NCBI RefSeq assembly: GCF_005049235.1
Contig: NZ_SUMD01000005.1
Span: 310,001 to 374,000, forward strand
Direction: 5' to 3'
DNA from: Rhodococcus oryzae
GTDB taxonomy: Bacteria; Actinomycetota; Actinomycetes; Mycobacteriales; Mycobacteriaceae
DNA length: 64,000 nucleotides
Part shown: in pieces, positions 7,324 to 17,077 of the stretch
Numbering within the stretch: position 1 is the stretch's first letter
Layout of the letters: every line of letters starts with the position of its first letter
The notes under the pieces: model-generated
Told to the model about the DNA's origin: nothing
What the model saw: the letters and a program-made list of their open reading frames with translations, nothing else
The model's database searches: none
Position numbers and translations under genes: made by a program

Positions 7324-9636
7324 ATGACTCGAAAGGGACCCGAACGCGACATCGACGAATCGGAGCTGGTCGTCACGCACAGCAAGGACCATGCGGCTGG
7401 CGTGCCCGCGGTCCTGGTGTCCCTGCAACGCGGCCTCGAGCAGATGGGCGCCGTCCGCACCGCCCGGACGCTGGCCAGGCTCAATCAGCGACACGGGTTC
7501 GACTGCCCCGGCTGCGCCTGGCCCGAGACGCCGGGGCACCGCAAGCCCGCGGAGTTCTGTGAGAACGGCGCCAAGGCCGTTGCCGAGGAGGCGACGCTGC
7601 GCCGCGTCGGTCCCGAGTTCTTCGCCGAGCACTCGGTGGCAGAGCTGGCCGAGAAGACCGACTACTGGCTCGGACAGCAGGGGCGCCTCGCGCATCCGAT
7701 GGTGCTCCGCGAGGGCGCGACCCACTACGCGCCGATCGAATGGGACGAGGCCTACCGGCTCATCGCCGACCACCTGCGCGCGCTGCCCGGCCCCGACGGC
7801 GCCGTGTTCTACACGTCGGGCCGCACCAGCAACGAGGCCGCGTTCCTCTACCAGCTGATGATCCGCAGCTTCGGCACCAACAACCTGCCCGACTGCTCCA
7901 ACATGTGCCACGAATCGTCCGGCAGCGCGCTCACCGAATCGATCGGGATCGGCAAGGGTTCTGTGACGGTGCCCGACCTCGAGTACGCCGACCTCATCCT
8001 CATCGCCGGCCAGAACCCCGGCACCAACCATCCCCGGATGCTCTCCACGCTGGAGAAGGCAAAGGGGAACGGCGCCAAGATCATCGCGGTCAACCCGCTG
8101 CCCGAGGCCGGGCTGCGCCGGTTCAAGGACCCGCAGAAGGTGGGCGGCGTGATCGGGCGCGGCGTCGACATCGCCGACGAGTTCCTGCAGATCCGCCTCG
8201 GCGGCGACATGGCCCTGTTCCAGGGGCTCGGGCGACTGCTGCTCGAGGCCGACGACGCGGACCCTGGCTCGGTGGTGGACCGTGCCTTCGTCGAGCAGCA
8301 CTGCGCGGGTTTCGCCGAGTACGAGAAGAACGTCCGCGCAGTCGATCTCGACGTCGTCCTCGAGGCCACTGGACTCACGATGACGCAGTTGCGCGAGACC
8401 GCTGACGCGATGGCTCGTTCCGAACGGACGATCGCGTGCTGGGCGATGGGCCTGACCCAACAGACGCACGGGGTCGCGACCATCCAGGAGATCACCAACC
8501 TGCTGCTGATGCGCGGCATGATGGGCAAGCCCGGCGCGGGAGTCTGCCCGGTGCGTGGGCACTCCAACGTCCAGGGCGACCGCACGATGGGCATCTGGGA
8601 GAAGATGCCGGACTCGTTCCTCGACGCGCTGGACCGCGAGTTCTCGATCGTCAGCCCCCGAAAGCACGGCTGGGACACCGTCGCCGCCATCCGCGGCATG
8701 CGTGACGGCAAGGGCTCTGTCTTCATGGCGATGGGAGGAAACTTCATCCGGGCCACCCCGGACACCGAGGCCACCGAGGCCGCGCTGCGTTCGTGCGCGC
8801 TGACCGTCCAGGTCTCGACCAAGCTCAACCGCTCCCACGTGGCGACCGGGCGCACCGCGCTCATCCTGCCGACACTCGGCCGCACCGACAAGGACATCCA
8901 AGCGAGCGGGAAACAGATGGTGTCCGTGGAGGATTCGATGTCCATGGTGCACCTCTCGCGGGGCAACCTGACACCCGTCAGCGATCAGCTGCGCAGCGAG
9001 GTCGCAATGGTCTGCGAACTCGCCGAGCACCTGCTCGGCGCCGACCACTCGGTGCCGTGGGCACAGTTCAAGGGTGACTACGACCGCATCCGCGACTCGA
9101 TCTCGCGGGTGGTGCCCGGCTGCGAGAACTACAACGAGCGGGTCCGGCGGCCCGACGGGTTCCAGCTGCCGCACCCCCCGCGCGATCGGCGCGAGTTCCC
9201 CACCAGCACCGGCAAGGCCAATTTCACCGCGAGTCCGCTGCAGTGGTTGCCCACTCCCCCCGGCCGGCTGATCCTGCAGACCCTGCGCAGTCACGACCAG
9301 TACAACACCACCATCTACGGGCTCGACGATCGCTATCGCGGCGTGAAGGGCGGCCGCAAGGTGATCTTCGTGTCCGCGGCCGACCTCGCGGAACTGGGCA
9401 TTGCTGACGGCGCTGCCGTGGACATCGTCTCCGAGTGGACCGGCGCCGACGGGGTGCTGCAGGAGCGCCGGGTGCGCGACTTCCGGGCCGTCCAGTACAG
9501 CACCCCCAAGGGCAACGCCGCGGCCTACTACCCGGAGACCAACCCCCTCATCCCGCTCGATCACGTTGCCGCGAAGTCGAATACACCGGTTTCCAAGGCG
9601 GTGCTGGTGCGGCTCGAACCGGCGGGAGCACACTGA
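7324..9636 (+). CDS. FdhF/YdeP-family molybdopterin oxidoreductase (formate-dehydrogenase-like)
   Basis: 770-residue protein of the DMSO-reductase superfamily, FdhF/YdeP branch. The N-terminus has [10 protein letters not shown] and [11 protein letters not shown], a Cys cluster typical of this branch. The molybdopterin core is recognisable: [46 protein letters not shown], and the [29 protein letters not shown] region at about residues 398-426. The C-terminal molydopterin-dinucleotide-binding domain begins around residue 640 ([19 protein letters not shown]). No selenocysteine codon is involved. The reaction of this branch is not settled; formate oxidation is the usual guess. The gene is coupled to fdhD by a one-base stop/start overlap, which supports a sulfurated Mo-bis-PGD cofactor. 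A TATGTA just ahead of ATG 7324 may be a -10. Confidence 0.88.
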   Translation: MTRKGPERDIDESELVVTHSKDHAAGVPAVLVSLQRGLEQMGAVRTARTLARLNQRHGFDCPGCAWPETPGHRKPAEFCENGAKAVAEEATLRRVGPEFFAEHSVAELAEKTDYWLGQQGRLAHPMVLREGATHYAPIEWDEAYRLIADHLRALPGPDGAVFYTSGRTSNEAAFLYQLMIRSFGTNNLPDCSNMCHESSGSALTESIGIGKGSVTVPDLEYADLILIAGQNPGTNHPRMLSTLEKAKGNGAKIIAVNPLPEAGLRRFKDPQKVGGVIGRGVDIADEFLQIRLGGDMALFQGLGRLLLEADDADPGSVVDRAFVEQHCAGFAEYEKNVRAVDLDVVLEATGLTMTQLRETADAMARSERTIACWAMGLTQQTHGVATIQEITNLLLMRGMMGKPGAGVCPVRGHSNVQGDRTMGIWEKMPDSFLDALDREFSIVSPRKHGWDTVAAIRGMRDGKGSVFMAMGGNFIRATPDTEATEAALRSCALTVQVSTKLNRSHVATGRTALILPTLGRTDKDIQASGKQMVSVEDSMSMVHLSRGNLTPVSDQLRSEVAMVCELAEHLLGADHSVPWAQFKGDYDRIRDSISRVVPGCENYNERVRRPDGFQLPHPPRDRREFPTSTGKANFTASPLQWLPTPPGRLILQTLRSHDQYNTTIYGLDDRYRGVKGGRKVIFVSAADLAELGIADGAAVDIVSEWTGADGVLQERRVRDFRAVQYSTPKGNAAAYYPETNPLIPLDHVAAKSNTPVSKAVLVRLEPAGAH

Positions 9637-10460
9637 TGGGTCGGGTCACCGCGCGCCGCCCGGTGCTGCGGATCACCGGCGGCGCCACGGTGCGCAGGCC
9701 GGACAGCCTGGCCGTGGAGGAACCGCTGGAGATCCGGATCGGCGGCCGATCGCTCTCGGTGACCATGCGCACCCCAGGGGACGACATCGACCTGGTACAC
9801 GGGTTCCTACTGGGCGAGGGCATCATCGAATCGGCGTCCGACGTCTCGGTCATCCGGTACTGCGACGGCGTCGATGCCGACGGCGCCAACACCTACAACG
9901 TGCTCGACGTGGCGCTCGCGCCCGGGGTCCCGCCGCCGACCGGCGCCGATCGCCAGTTCCTGACCACCTCGGCATGCGGCGTCTGCGGCAAGGCCTCGCT
10001 CGAGGACGTCCGGGTGCGCTCGCGCTACGACCTCACCGCCCCCGACCCCGTGGTGACGCCATCGACCCTGGCGTCCATGCCTGCGACCCTGCGCGCGCGG
10101 CAACGGGTCTTCGACTCGACCGGCGGCCTGCATGCCGCCGGACTGTTCACCGCCGACGGCGCCCTGCTCGCGATTCGCGAGGATGTGGGCAGACACAACG
10201 CCGTCGACAAGGTGCTCGGCTGGGCGTTGACCGCCGACCGGGTGCCGCTGCGCGAGGCGATCCTGGTGGTCAGCGGGCGCGCCTCCTTCGAACTCGTACA
10301 GAAGGCCGTGGTCGCGGGTGTCCCGGTGCTGGCCGCGGTGTCCGCCCCGTCGTCGCTCGCCGTCGACCTCGCCACCGAGTCCGGACTGAGCCTGGTCGGG
10401 TTCCTGCGCGGCGAGACCATGAATGTCTACAGCGGCGAGGCCAGGATCAAGCTGGCCTGA
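9636..10460 (+). CDS. fdhD: Formate dehydrogenase accessory sulfurtransferase FdhD
   Basis: 274-residue cytosolic protein that passes sulfur from a cysteine desulfurase to the molybdenum cofactor before insertion into formate-dehydrogenase-type enzymes. Hallmarks are the N-terminal [13 protein letters not shown], the [15 protein letters not shown] segment, and the catalytic C-x-x-C loop in [16 protein letters not shown] at about residues 110-125, followed by the [13 protein letters not shown] and [16 protein letters not shown] cofactor-binding blocks. Its ATG (9636) uses the last base of the fdhF-like stop codon, TGATG, so the two are translationally coupled. The length is normal for the family. 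Confidence 0.95.
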   Translation: MGRVTARRPVLRITGGATVRRPDSLAVEEPLEIRIGGRSLSVTMRTPGDDIDLVHGFLLGEGIIESASDVSVIRYCDGVDADGANTYNVLDVALAPGVPPPTGADRQFLTTSACGVCGKASLEDVRVRSRYDLTAPDPVVTPSTLASMPATLRARQRVFDSTGGLHAAGLFTADGALLAIREDVGRHNAVDKVLGWALTADRVPLREAILVVSGRASFELVQKAVVAGVPVLAAVSAPSSLAVDLATESGLSLVGFLRGETMNVYSGEARIKLA

Positions 10461-10516
10461 CGCCGCCCCCGACCACCCGCACCACCCCCCTGTGGCGCTT
10501 CTCGCATCCCTCCTGG

Positions 10517-10532
10517 ATACCCCCTAGGGTAT
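10517..10532. promoter_or_regulatory. CsoR/CstR-like operator, copy 1
   Basis: ATACCCCCTAGGGTAT is a perfect ATACCC/GGGTAT palindrome around CCTA. G/C-tract palindromes of this form are bound by CsoR/RcnR-family repressors (copper CsoR, persulfide CstR). It lies about 52 bp upstream of the MMPL start. No CsoR-family gene is present in the window. Confidence 0.65.
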
Positions 10533-10552
10533 GGTCGATTCATACCGAACAG

Positions 10553-10568
10553 ATACCCCCTAGGGCAT
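10553..10568. promoter_or_regulatory. CsoR/CstR-like operator, copy 2
   Basis: ATACCCCCTAGGGCAT differs from copy 1 by one base and is centred 36 bp after it, ending three bases before the AGAGGAG ribosome-binding site of the MMPL gene. Two near-identical sites flanking a probable promoter would give tight repression of the MMPL-DUF2892-DUF302 operon. Confidence 0.65.
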
Positions 10569-10583
10569 ATAGAGGAGATGCGC

Positions 10584-12767
10584 ATGACGAGCAACACGGC
10601 CGAGGTGGACAAAACCCGGGCGGCGAGAGCGGATGGTGACGGCCAGCCGCCGACCGCGTCGACGGGGGGACTCCTCGGCCGACTGGGCGCGGCGATGGTC
10701 GGACGGGCGCGGTGGGTGTTCGGCATCTGGCTGATCGCCCTTGTGGCGCTCGGCGCCGCCGCGCCGTCGGTGTTCACCTCGCTGGCCGGCGCCGGCTGGC
10801 AGGCCAACGGCTCGGAATCCGTGCAGGTCCGCGAGCTCGCACAGGAGCACTTCGGCGGGAACTCCTCCGCCGCGGTGCAGGTCGTCGTGCACTCGGACAC
10901 GCTCGCGGTCGCCGATCCGGAGGTGCAGCAGATCCTCGCCGACGCCACCGCGGTGTTCGCCGACGACCAGCGGTTCGGCGAGGTCATCGCCCCGCAGCCC
11001 GGCATGTCCATCAGCCCGGACGGGCACACCGGCATCCTGATCGCGGGCGCGAACGCAGGCACCGACGACATGGTCAAGGCCGTCGACGAACTCAAGGGCG
11101 AACTGGGCGAACTGTCCACGGATGAGATCGAGGTCTACCCCACCGGCGCGTCCGCGCTGTGGAGCGACTTCAACAAGGCCAATCACGACGCGATGATCCA
11201 GGCGGAGATGCTCTCCTGGCCGGTCACGCTCGCGATCATGGTGCTGGCGTTCGGGTCGCTGGTCGCGGCGGGACTGCCGCTGCTGCTGACCATGGCGGGC
11301 CTGATCGCCTCCGCGGGCGGGCTGGTCCTGCTCAACACGGTCACGCCGATCTCGGTGTGGGCCATGAACTTCGCGATGATGTTCGCCCTGGCGCTCGGCA
11401 TCGACTACGCGTTGTTCATCGTGTCGCGATTCCGGGATGCGCTGAGCAAGAGCGGCGACCCGCGCGCGGCGGTCGCCGAGACGATGGACACCGCGGGCAA
11501 GGCCGTCGTCCTCTCGGGGCTGACCGTGCTCGTGAGCCTGTCCGCGGTGCTACTGGTCCCGGCGCCCGCGGTCCGGACGATGGCCGTCGGCATCATGCTC
11601 GCCGTCACCTTCGTCCTCGCGGCCACGCTGACCCTGCTCCCCGCGGTGCTCGGCAAGCTCGGCACCAAGGTCAACGCCGGCTCGCTCCCCTGGGCCGAGC
11701 GACAGCAACACCGCTCCCCGCGCTTCGCCGCATGGGGCAACCTCCTGCACCGCCGCCCCTGGCCGTTCGCGATCGGCTCGCTCCTGATCCTGATCGCGCT
11801 GTCGCTCCCCGTGCTCGGCCTGAAGGTCGCGATGCCGTCGATCGAGGTGGTCCCCTCCGACGCGCCGGTCCGGCAGGGCTACGAACTCGTCCAGGAACAG
11901 CTGGGCGAAGGCGCGCCAGGAATGCTGCAGATCATCGCCCCGGCGTCGGAGGCCGAGGCCACGGCCGGTGCCGCGGCCGCCGTCGACGGAATCGCGATGG
12001 TCACCCCACCGCAACAGACGATGGACGGCTCCGACCACGTGATGCTGCAGGCGATACCGGGCGTCGATCCCTCCGACGAGGCCATGGGCTCGATCCTCAC
12101 CCAACTGCGGTCCGAGCTGCCCGAGCAGGCGCTGGTCGGCGGCGCACCGGCCGAGAACCTGGACTTGCAGCAGGCACTGAACGACTACCTGCCGCTGATC
12201 GTCGGGATCATCCTGGTGCTCGGATTCCTGCTGCTGCTGGTCGCGCTGCAGGCCCCGTTGATCGCCATTCTCGGCACCGTGGTGAGCCTGCTCTCGACCG
12301 CCGCCGCGTTCGGCGTGGCCAAGCTGATCTTCCAGGACGGGCACGGGGCCGGCCTGCTCGGCTTCACCCCGCAGGGGTTCCTCGACGGCTGGGGGCCGGT
12401 GTTCTTCTTCGCGATGATCTTCGCCATCGCAATGGACTACACGGTGTTCCTGCTGTCCACAGCGAAGGAACACTACGAGCGATCCGGCGATCCCAAGGTC
12501 GCGCACGTGGACGGCCTCGCACACTCTGGCCGGGTGATCGCCGCCGCGGCGGCGGTGATGGTGGCGGTGTTCTTCACCTTCGCGCTCGCCGAACCGCTCC
12601 CGCCGAAGGAGATGGGCATCATCCTGGGCGTCGCCGTCCTGCTCGACGCGGTGCTCATCCGCCTGGTCCTGCTTCCCGTGCTGCTGCGGCTGACCGGGCA
12701 CGCCGCCTGGTGGTCGCCCGCCTGGCTGCGCCGGGTGCTGCCCGACATCAGCTTCTCGCACGGCTGA
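10584..12767 (+). CDS. MMPL/RND-family membrane transporter
   Basis: 727-residue inner-membrane exporter with the MmpL/RND duplicated layout: one N-terminal helix (FGIWLIALVALGAA), a soluble domain to about residue 200, five helices, then the same again. The RND proton-relay motifs are present in both halves, ALGIDYALFIVSRFRDAL in the first and FAIAMDYTVFLLSTAKEHYERSG in the second. MMPL proteins move lipids, drugs or metal complexes; the cargo here is unknown. GAGGAG abuts an ATG at 10578 with no spacing, while the ATG at 10584 has six bases, so 10584 is the better start. It heads a three-gene operon behind two CsoR/CstR-like operators and is followed after 21 bp by DUF2892 and then DUF302 genes. 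Confidence 0.9.
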   Translation: MTSNTAEVDKTRAARADGDGQPPTASTGGLLGRLGAAMVGRARWVFGIWLIALVALGAAAPSVFTSLAGAGWQANGSESVQVRELAQEHFGGNSSAAVQVVVHSDTLAVADPEVQQILADATAVFADDQRFGEVIAPQPGMSISPDGHTGILIAGANAGTDDMVKAVDELKGELGELSTDEIEVYPTGASALWSDFNKANHDAMIQAEMLSWPVTLAIMVLAFGSLVAAGLPLLLTMAGLIASAGGLVLLNTVTPISVWAMNFAMMFALALGIDYALFIVSRFRDALSKSGDPRAAVAETMDTAGKAVVLSGLTVLVSLSAVLLVPAPAVRTMAVGIMLAVTFVLAATLTLLPAVLGKLGTKVNAGSLPWAERQQHRSPRFAAWGNLLHRRPWPFAIGSLLILIALSLPVLGLKVAMPSIEVVPSDAPVRQGYELVQEQLGEGAPGMLQIIAPASEAEATAGAAAAVDGIAMVTPPQQTMDGSDHVMLQAIPGVDPSDEAMGSILTQLRSELPEQALVGGAPAENLDLQQALNDYLPLIVGIILVLGFLLLLVALQAPLIAILGTVVSLLSTAAAFGVAKLIFQDGHGAGLLGFTPQGFLDGWGPVFFFAMIFAIAMDYTVFLLSTAKEHYERSGDPKVAHVDGLAHSGRVIAAAAAVMVAVFFTFALAEPLPPKEMGIILGVAVLLDAVLIRLVLLPVLLRLTGHAAWWSPAWLRRVLPDISFSHG

Positions 12768-12788
12768 CCCCTGAAAGGAGATCCAACA

Positions 12789-13019
12789 ATGACCACACTT
12801 CCCCGCCACCACGGATGGACAGTCGAGCGGCTGGTTCCGCTCCTCGCCGGCACCATGGTCCTCCTCAGCGTCGCGCTCACCCTCGCGTTCTCGTCGTGGT
12901 GGTTGATCCTCACCGGATTCGTCGCCGCGAACCTGCTCCTGTATGCGACCGTCGGATGGTGCCCGGCCAGCCTGCTGATGCGGCGACTGGGCCTCAGACG
13001 ACTCGACGACCCCGCGTGA
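12789..13019 (+). CDS. DUF2892 (YgaP-like) small inner-membrane protein
   Basis: 76-residue protein with two transmembrane helices (RLVPLLAGTMVLLSVALTLAF and WWLILTGFVAANLLLYATVG). The second helix runs into GWCPASLLMRRLGL, the Gly-x-Cys-Pro motif conserved in DUF2892 proteins, which in other bacteria are fused to or encoded beside rhodanese and sulfide-handling proteins. A clear AAAGGAG precedes the ATG. It is second in the MMPL operon. The conserved membrane-edge cysteine together with the DUF302 neighbour points to thiol, persulfide or metal chemistry, but no activity has been shown for this short form. Confidence 0.82.
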   Translation: MTTLPRHHGWTVERLVPLLAGTMVLLSVALTLAFSSWWLILTGFVAANLLLYATVGWCPASLLMRRLGLRRLDDPA

Positions 13020-13047
13020 ACACCCCGATCCAGAACGGAGACAACTC

Positions 13048-13452
13048 ATGAACCTGGCACTGTCGACGACACTGCGGACCTCCTTCGCCGATGCGGTCGA
13101 AAGGACCCGAAAGGCCCTTCAGGAACAGGGCTTCGGCGTGCTCACCGAGATCGACATGCGCGCGACCCTCAAGTCGAAGCTGGACGTGGACATGGAGGAC
13201 TACCTGATCCTCGGTGCCTGCAACCCGCCGCTGGCGCACCGCGCCGTCACCATCGACCGGCAGATCGGATTGCTGTTGCCGTGCAACGTGATCGTTCGCT
13301 CCGATCCCGATGCCGACGGCACCATCACGGTGGAGGCGATGAATCCCGAACTGATGGTGCAGGTCACGGGCGAACCCGCCCTCGAAGCCGTGGCCGAGGA
13401 GGCGGGCGCCCGCCTGCGGGCCGCGATCGCCTCAGTCGGCGACGCCTCCTGA
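13048..13452 (+). CDS. DUF302-domain protein
   Basis: 134-residue soluble protein. The DUF302 core spans about residues 35-110: [34 protein letters not shown], then [11 protein letters not shown]. Two cysteines (GACNPP and LPCNV) are characteristic of the domain. DUF302 proteins recur beside CsoR/CstR regulators, rhodaneses and thiol-stress genes, though their function is unknown. The ATG at 13048 has GGAGAC upstream. It ends the MMPL operon; its last 21 bases overlap the 3' end of aroQ on the other strand. Confidence 0.85.
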   Translation: MNLALSTTLRTSFADAVERTRKALQEQGFGVLTEIDMRATLKSKLDVDMEDYLILGACNPPLAHRAVTIDRQIGLLLPCNVIVRSDPDADGTITVEAMNPELMVQVTGEPALEAVAEEAGARLRAAIASVGDAS

Positions 13453-13905
13453 CCCCCGTTGCCGTCGACAGATCCAGTCGACGGCAACGCGGTAGCCCTC
13501 CGGCCCGAGGCCGCACACCACGCCGTCGACGACCGACGACACCAGGGACCGGTGCCGGAACTCCTCGCGACCGTAGATGTTGCTGATGTGCACCTCGACC
13601 ACCGGCACCCCGAGCGTGGCGAGGGCGTCGCGCAGCGCCACGGAGGTGTGCGTATAGCCACCCGGATTGATCACCACACCCGAGGCCTGCTCGCGGGCCT
13701 CGTGGATCCAATCGATCAGTACGCCTTCGTGATTGGACTGGCGCGCATCGATCTCACGGCCGTACTCGGCGGCGACCACGCGGCACAGGGCCTCCACGTC
13801 GTCGAGGGTGGCGAACCCGTACACCTCGGGCTCCCGCTGCCCGAGCAGATTCAGATTGGGTCCGTTGAGCACGAGGATCGGGCCTGCGGTCGCCATACGG
13901 GTCAC
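13432..13905 (-). CDS. aroQ: Type II 3-dehydroquinate dehydratase
   Basis: 157-residue enzyme that dehydrates 3-dehydroquinate to 3-dehydroshikimate, third step of the shikimate pathway; type II enzymes form dodecamers. The family signature [21 protein letters not shown] at the N-terminus holds the catalytic Arg (GQREP) and Tyr (VYG); [17 protein letters not shown] holds the catalytic His, and [16 protein letters not shown] the substrate-binding block. The frame starts at GTG 13905; ATG 13896 is an equally plausible start. It overlaps the DUF302 gene tail-to-tail and lies downstream of clpX, separated by a strong hairpin. Other aro genes are not adjacent. Confidence 0.95.
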   Translation of the reverse strand: MTRMATAGPILVLNGPNLNLLGQREPEVYGFATLDDVEALCRVVAAEYGREIDARQSNHEGVLIDWIHEAREQASGVVINPGGYTHTSVALRDALATLGVPVVEVHISNIYGREEFRHRSLVSSVVDGVVCGLGPEGYRVAVDWICRRQRGSGGVAD

Positions 13906-13933
13906 GCTAGCTCGCCAACGACCCCGACAGACG

Positions 13934-13968
13934 GAGAACGGCCGGTGGGAATCCCACCGGCCGTTCTC
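13934..13968 (-). terminator. Hairpin downstream of clpX
   Basis: A 17-base inverted repeat (GAGAACGGCCGGTGGGA and its exact complement) around a minimal loop, positioned between the clpX stop and the aroQ start on the same strand. No clear U-tract follows, as is common in actinobacteria. It probably terminates clpX transcripts and leaves aroQ to its own promoter. Confidence 0.7.
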
Positions 13969-13984
13969 TCGTGTCGCTGTGTCG

Positions 13985-14077
13985 CAGTTCTGGACTACGC
14001 CTACTTGTCGCGGCGCTGTGCTGAATTACGCCGACTTGTCGCGGCGCTGTGCTGAATTACGCCGACTTGTCGCGGCG
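13985..14077. repeat. Three tandem copies of a 31-bp unit spanning the clpX stop codon
   Basis: Copies at 14047-14077 and 14016-14046 are identical; the outer copy at 13985-14015 matches 26 of 31 bases. The innermost copy contains the last six ClpX codons (R-R-D-K-S-A) and its TAA stop, so two spare copies of the ClpX tail and stop lie in tandem behind the gene. This looks like slippage-type amplification, the outermost copy being the oldest. Confidence 0.9.
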
Positions 14078-15337
14078 TTCTGGCCGCTCGGGCTTGCGCG
14101 GGACGATCGTCGGCAGCACGTTGTCGTTGACCGTCTCGGCCGTCACGACCACCTTGGCGACGTCGTCGCGGCTCGGGATGTCGTACATCACCGGCAGCAG
14201 GACCTCTTCCATGATGGCGCGCAGGCCACGGGCACCGGTGCCGCGCAGGATCGCCTGATCCGCGACGGCCTCGAGCGCGTCCGGGGAGAACTCGAGTTCA
14301 ACCCCGTCCATGTCGAACAGCCGCGTGTACTGCTTGACCAGCGCATTCTTCGGCTCGGACAGGATCTGCACGAGGGATTCCTTGTCCAGGCTGGTCACCG
14401 AGGCGACGACCGGGAGACGGCCGATGAACTCCGGGATCAGGCCGAACTTGATCAGGTCCTCGGGCATCACCTCGGCGAAGTGATCCTGGGTGTCCAGCTC
14501 GGCCTTGGAACGCACCTCCGCCCCGAAACCGATGCCGCGCTTGCCGACCCGATCGGAGACGATCCGCTCGAGACCCGCGAACGCGCCCGCAACGATGAAC
14601 AGCACGTTGGTGGTGTCGATCTGGATGAATTCCTGATGCGGATGCTTGCGCCCACCCTGCGGGGGCACGCTCGCCTGGGTGCCCTCGAGGATCTTCAGCA
14701 AAGCCTGCTGCACACCCTCGCCGGACACGTCCCTGGTGATCGACGGGTTCTCGCTCTTGCGGGCGATCTTGTCGACCTCGTCGATGTAGATGATGCCGGT
14801 CTCGGCACGCTTGACGTCGTAGTCCGCGGCCTGGATCAGCTTGAGCAGGATGTTCTCGACATCCTCGCCGACATAACCCGCCTCGGTGAGTGCCGTCGCG
14901 TCGGCGATGGCGAACGGAACGTTCAGCATCTTCGCCAGCGTCTGCGCGAGATAGGTCTTGCCACAGCCGGTCGGGCCGAGCATCAGGATGTTCGACTTGG
15001 CCAGTTCCACGGTCTCGCCGCGGGCGTCGCGACCCTTGTCACCGGCCTGGATGCGCTTGTAATGGTTGTAGACCGCGACCGCGAGCGTGCGCTTGGCCGC
15101 GTCCTGACCGATCACGTAGTTCTCGAGGAAGTCGCGGATCTCGGCCGGCTTGGGCAGCTCGTCGAGCTTGACCTCGCTCGACTCTGCCAGCTCTTCCTCG
15201 ATGATCTCGTTGCACAGGTCGATGCACTCATCGCAGATGTAGACCCCTGGTCCCGCGATGAGCTTCTTCACCTGCTTCTGACTCTTGCCGCAGAAAGAGC
15301 ATTTCAGCAGGTCGCCGCCGTCACCGATGCGTGCCAT
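14057..15337 (-). CDS. clpX: ATP-dependent Clp protease ATP-binding subunit ClpX
   Basis: 426-residue AAA+ unfoldase that feeds substrates into the ClpP1P2 peptidase. The N-terminal zinc-binding domain has [17 protein letters not shown] and ICDECIDLC (four cysteines, residues about 13-39). Walker A is [18 protein letters not shown], Walker [15 protein letters not shown], and the pore and IGF-like ClpP-contacting loops are in the expected region ([10 protein letters not shown] is near 262-270). Start ATG 15337 gives [13 protein letters not shown], as in other actinobacteria. It is separated from clpP2 by 311 bp and is probably a separate transcription unit. The gene end is embedded in a 31-bp tandem repeat. 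Confidence 0.97.
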   Translation of the reverse strand: MARIGDGGDLLKCSFCGKSQKQVKKLIAGPGVYICDECIDLCNEIIEEELAESSEVKLDELPKPAEIRDFLENYVIGQDAAKRTLAVAVYNHYKRIQAGDKGRDARGETVELAKSNILMLGPTGCGKTYLAQTLAKMLNVPFAIADATALTEAGYVGEDVENILLKLIQAADYDVKRAETGIIYIDEVDKIARKSENPSITRDVSGEGVQQALLKILEGTQASVPPQGGRKHPHQEFIQIDTTNVLFIVAGAFAGLERIVSDRVGKRGIGFGAEVRSKAELDTQDHFAEVMPEDLIKFGLIPEFIGRLPVVASVTSLDKESLVQILSEPKNALVKQYTRLFDMDGVELEFSPDALEAVADQAILRGTGARGLRAIMEEVLLPVMYDIPSRDDVAKVVVTAETVNDNVLPTIVPRKPERPERRDKSA

Positions 15338-15648
15338 CTCGTCAGGTCCCTACTTCCTTATCAGCGTGGTGACCATCCCCCACCCGAGCGTGTGAGTCGT
15401 CGCGACCCACATCCCTGGGCGGACAAAAGCCCCTGATGTGACCGTACCCGTAGTTTCGGAACGAGGTCGACCAGTTGCCGATGATTCGAATCGGCGCGCA
15501 GCCGAGGTGAATCTCCGACGACCGTGCCACCCCGATTCCGACCGGGGGTCCCAGCCTGACCGGTCGGCTCCCCGACACGCAACATCCGAACGAACGCGGC
15601 GTGTCGCGGAGCCCGACCGTCTTCTGTCGACCCGAAGGCCGACGACCA
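15338..15648. other. Intergenic region between clpP2 and clpX, with a UUCG-loop hairpin
   Basis: 311 bases without a supported gene. Just past the clpP2 stop (15626-15643, read on the minus strand) is GTCGGCCTTCGGGTCGAC: a 7-bp stem with one G-T pair and a TTCG tetraloop, likely a terminator or processing hairpin for clpP1P2 mRNA, without a U-tract. An 8-bp inverted repeat (CCGACCGG at 15538-15545, CCGGTCGG at 15560-15567) lies in the middle. The clpX promoter must be in the rest, but I see no confident -10/-35 pair and no ClgR box. Confidence 0.5.
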
Positions 15649-16311
15649 CTACTTCTGGGCGGAGAGCTTCCGGTACTCCAGCACGTCGTCGATGATCCCG
15701 TACTCCTTGGCCTCCGCGGCCGTGAGGATCTTGTCGCGATCGGTGTCCTTGCGGATCACCTCGGCGTCCTTGCCGGTGTGCTTGCTCAGCGTCGACTCCA
15801 TGAGCCGGCGCATCCGCTCGATCTCGGCGGCCTGGATCTCCAGGTCGGAGACCTGGCCCTGGATGCCGCCCGTGGACGGCTGGTGGATCAGCACGCGCGC
15901 GTTCGGCAGCGCCAGACGCTTGCCGGGGGTGCCCGCCGCGAGCAGCACCGCCGCCGCCGACGCCGCCTGCCCGAGGCACACGGTGGTGATGTCGGCCCGG
16001 ACGTACTGCATGGTGTCGTAGATCGCCATCAGCGACGTGAACGAGCCACCGGGCGAGTTGATGTACATGGTGATGTCGCGATCGGGATCGAGCGACTCGA
16101 GCACCAGCAGCTGCGCCATCACGTCGTTCGCCGAGGCGTCGTCGACCTGCACGCCGAGGAAGATGATGCGCTCCTCGAACAGCTTGTTGTACGGGTTCGA
16201 CTCCTTGACTCCGTAGCTGGAGTGCTCGATGAAGGAAGGCAGGATGTAGCGCGACTGAGCGCCGGCCGGTGCCTGGCCGCCGAGTGCACGGGGATCGAAG
16301 AGGTTGGTCAT
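15649..16311 (-). CDS. clpP2: ATP-dependent Clp protease proteolytic subunit ClpP2
   Basis: 220-residue serine peptidase subunit that forms the ClpP1P2 mixed tetradecamer with its neighbour. Catalytic Ser118 lies in [11 protein letters not shown] and His143 in [10 protein letters not shown], with the Asp in the KDTDRDK segment. [19 protein letters not shown] is the oxyanion-region signature. The C-terminus [13 protein letters not shown] matches mycobacterial ClpP2. The start ATG 16311 is preceded by TTGGAGAACTG. The upstream gap to clpP1 is 46 bp, so the two are one operon, probably driven from the ClgR-box promoter ahead of clpP1. Confidence 0.96.
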   Translation of the reverse strand: MTNLFDPRALGGQAPAGAQSRYILPSFIEHSSYGVKESNPYNKLFEERIIFLGVQVDDASANDVMAQLLVLESLDPDRDITMYINSPGGSFTSLMAIYDTMQYVRADITTVCLGQAASAAAVLLAAGTPGKRLALPNARVLIHQPSTGGIQGQVSDLEIQAAEIERMRRLMESTLSKHTGKDAEVIRKDTDRDKILTAAEAKEYGIIDDVLEYRKLSAQK

Positions 16312-16357
16312 CAGTTCTCCAAGATGGTGTGGACGGGAGGTCGGAGGCGGTGGCGGG

Positions 16358-17002
16358 TCAGTTGCCCGCGCCGCCGGCCTGCCGTGCGCGGGAGACGACG
16401 TGGTCGACGAAGCCGTACTCGAGCGCCTCGGTCGCCGTGAACCAGCGGTCCCGGTCGGAGTCCGCGGTGATCTGCTCGACCGTCTGGCCCGTGTGCTCGG
16501 CGATGAGCTGAGCCATCTCACGCTTGGTGTGCGCGAACTGCTCGGCCATGATCGCGATGTCGGACGCGGTTCCGCCGATGCCTGCGGACGGCTGGTGCAT
16601 CATGATCCGCGCGTGCGGCAGGGCGTAACGCTTGCCCTTGGTTCCCGCGGAGAGCAGGAACTGGCCCATCGAGGCGGCCAGACCCATACCGAACGTCGCG
16701 ATGTCGCACTCGGCGAACTGCATGGTGTCGAAGATCGCCATGCCCGCGGTCACCGAGCCGCCGGGCGAGTTGATGTAGAGGGAGATGTCCCTGGTCGGAT
16801 CCTCGGCCGAGAGCAACAGGATCTGCGCGCACAGCTTGTTCGCGATGTCGTCGTCGACCTGGGTACCGAGGAAGATGATGCGTTCCCGAAGCAGGCGCTC
16901 GAACACCGAGTCGCTGAGATTCAGACCAGAGGTGGCTGAAGTCATGGCGGGGCCCAACGAAGCCCCCGGGTTCTGTGAAGTCACGGTACCTGCCTTCTCC
17001 AT
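16358..17002 (-). CDS. clpP1: ATP-dependent Clp protease proteolytic subunit ClpP1
   Basis: 214-residue partner of ClpP2. Catalytic Ser111 is in [13 protein letters not shown] and His136 in [12 protein letters not shown]; the Asp is in [30 protein letters not shown] is the family signature. The reading begins at ATG 17002 ([10 protein letters not shown]); a GTG at 16984 and an ATG at 16945 ([12 protein letters not shown]) are alternatives, and the last gives the length closest to M. tuberculosis ClpP1. First gene of the clpP1-clpP2 operon. A perfect ClgR box lies 72-89 bp upstream of ATG 17002, so activation by ClgR under protein stress is expected. Confidence 0.95.
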   Translation of the reverse strand: MEKAGTVTSQNPGASLGPAMTSATSGLNLSDSVFERLLRERIIFLGTQVDDDIANKLCAQILLLSAEDPTRDISLYINSPGGSVTAGMAIFDTMQFAECDIATFGMGLAASMGQFLLSAGTKGKRYALPHARIMMHQPSAGIGGTASDIAIMAEQFAHTKREMAQLIAEHTGQTVEQITADSDRDRWFTATEALEYGFVDHVVSRARQAGGAGN

Positions 17003-17037
17003 AACTGAATTCGATGATTCTTGACACTGACACTAAC

Positions 17038-17077
17038 GAACAGGGACGGCCCCGGAGTCCCGGTGCCGTCCCTGTTC
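17038..17077 (-). terminator. tig: Terminator hairpin between tig and clpP1
   Basis: A perfect 13-bp stem (GAACAGGGACGGC and its complement at 17065-17077) with a CCCGG-rich loop lies 17 bp past the tig stop. It should end tig transcripts before the clpP1 promoter. Its outer arm shares four bases with the ClgR box. Confidence 0.75.

Noticed and set aside
6214-9633. A 1,139-codon open frame on the minus strand
   Set aside because: Only its last 335 codons are real (siderophore-binding lipoprotein). The rest runs antisense through the fdhF-like gene and has no domain; it is open because of GC-rich codons.
13985-14077. Possible CRISPR or mobile-element end
   Set aside because: The three 31-bp copies are directly adjacent with no spacers and contain the clpX stop codon.
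13733-15436. A 567-codon plus-strand open frame
   Set aside because: Antisense of clpX, which has complete domain evidence on the other strand.
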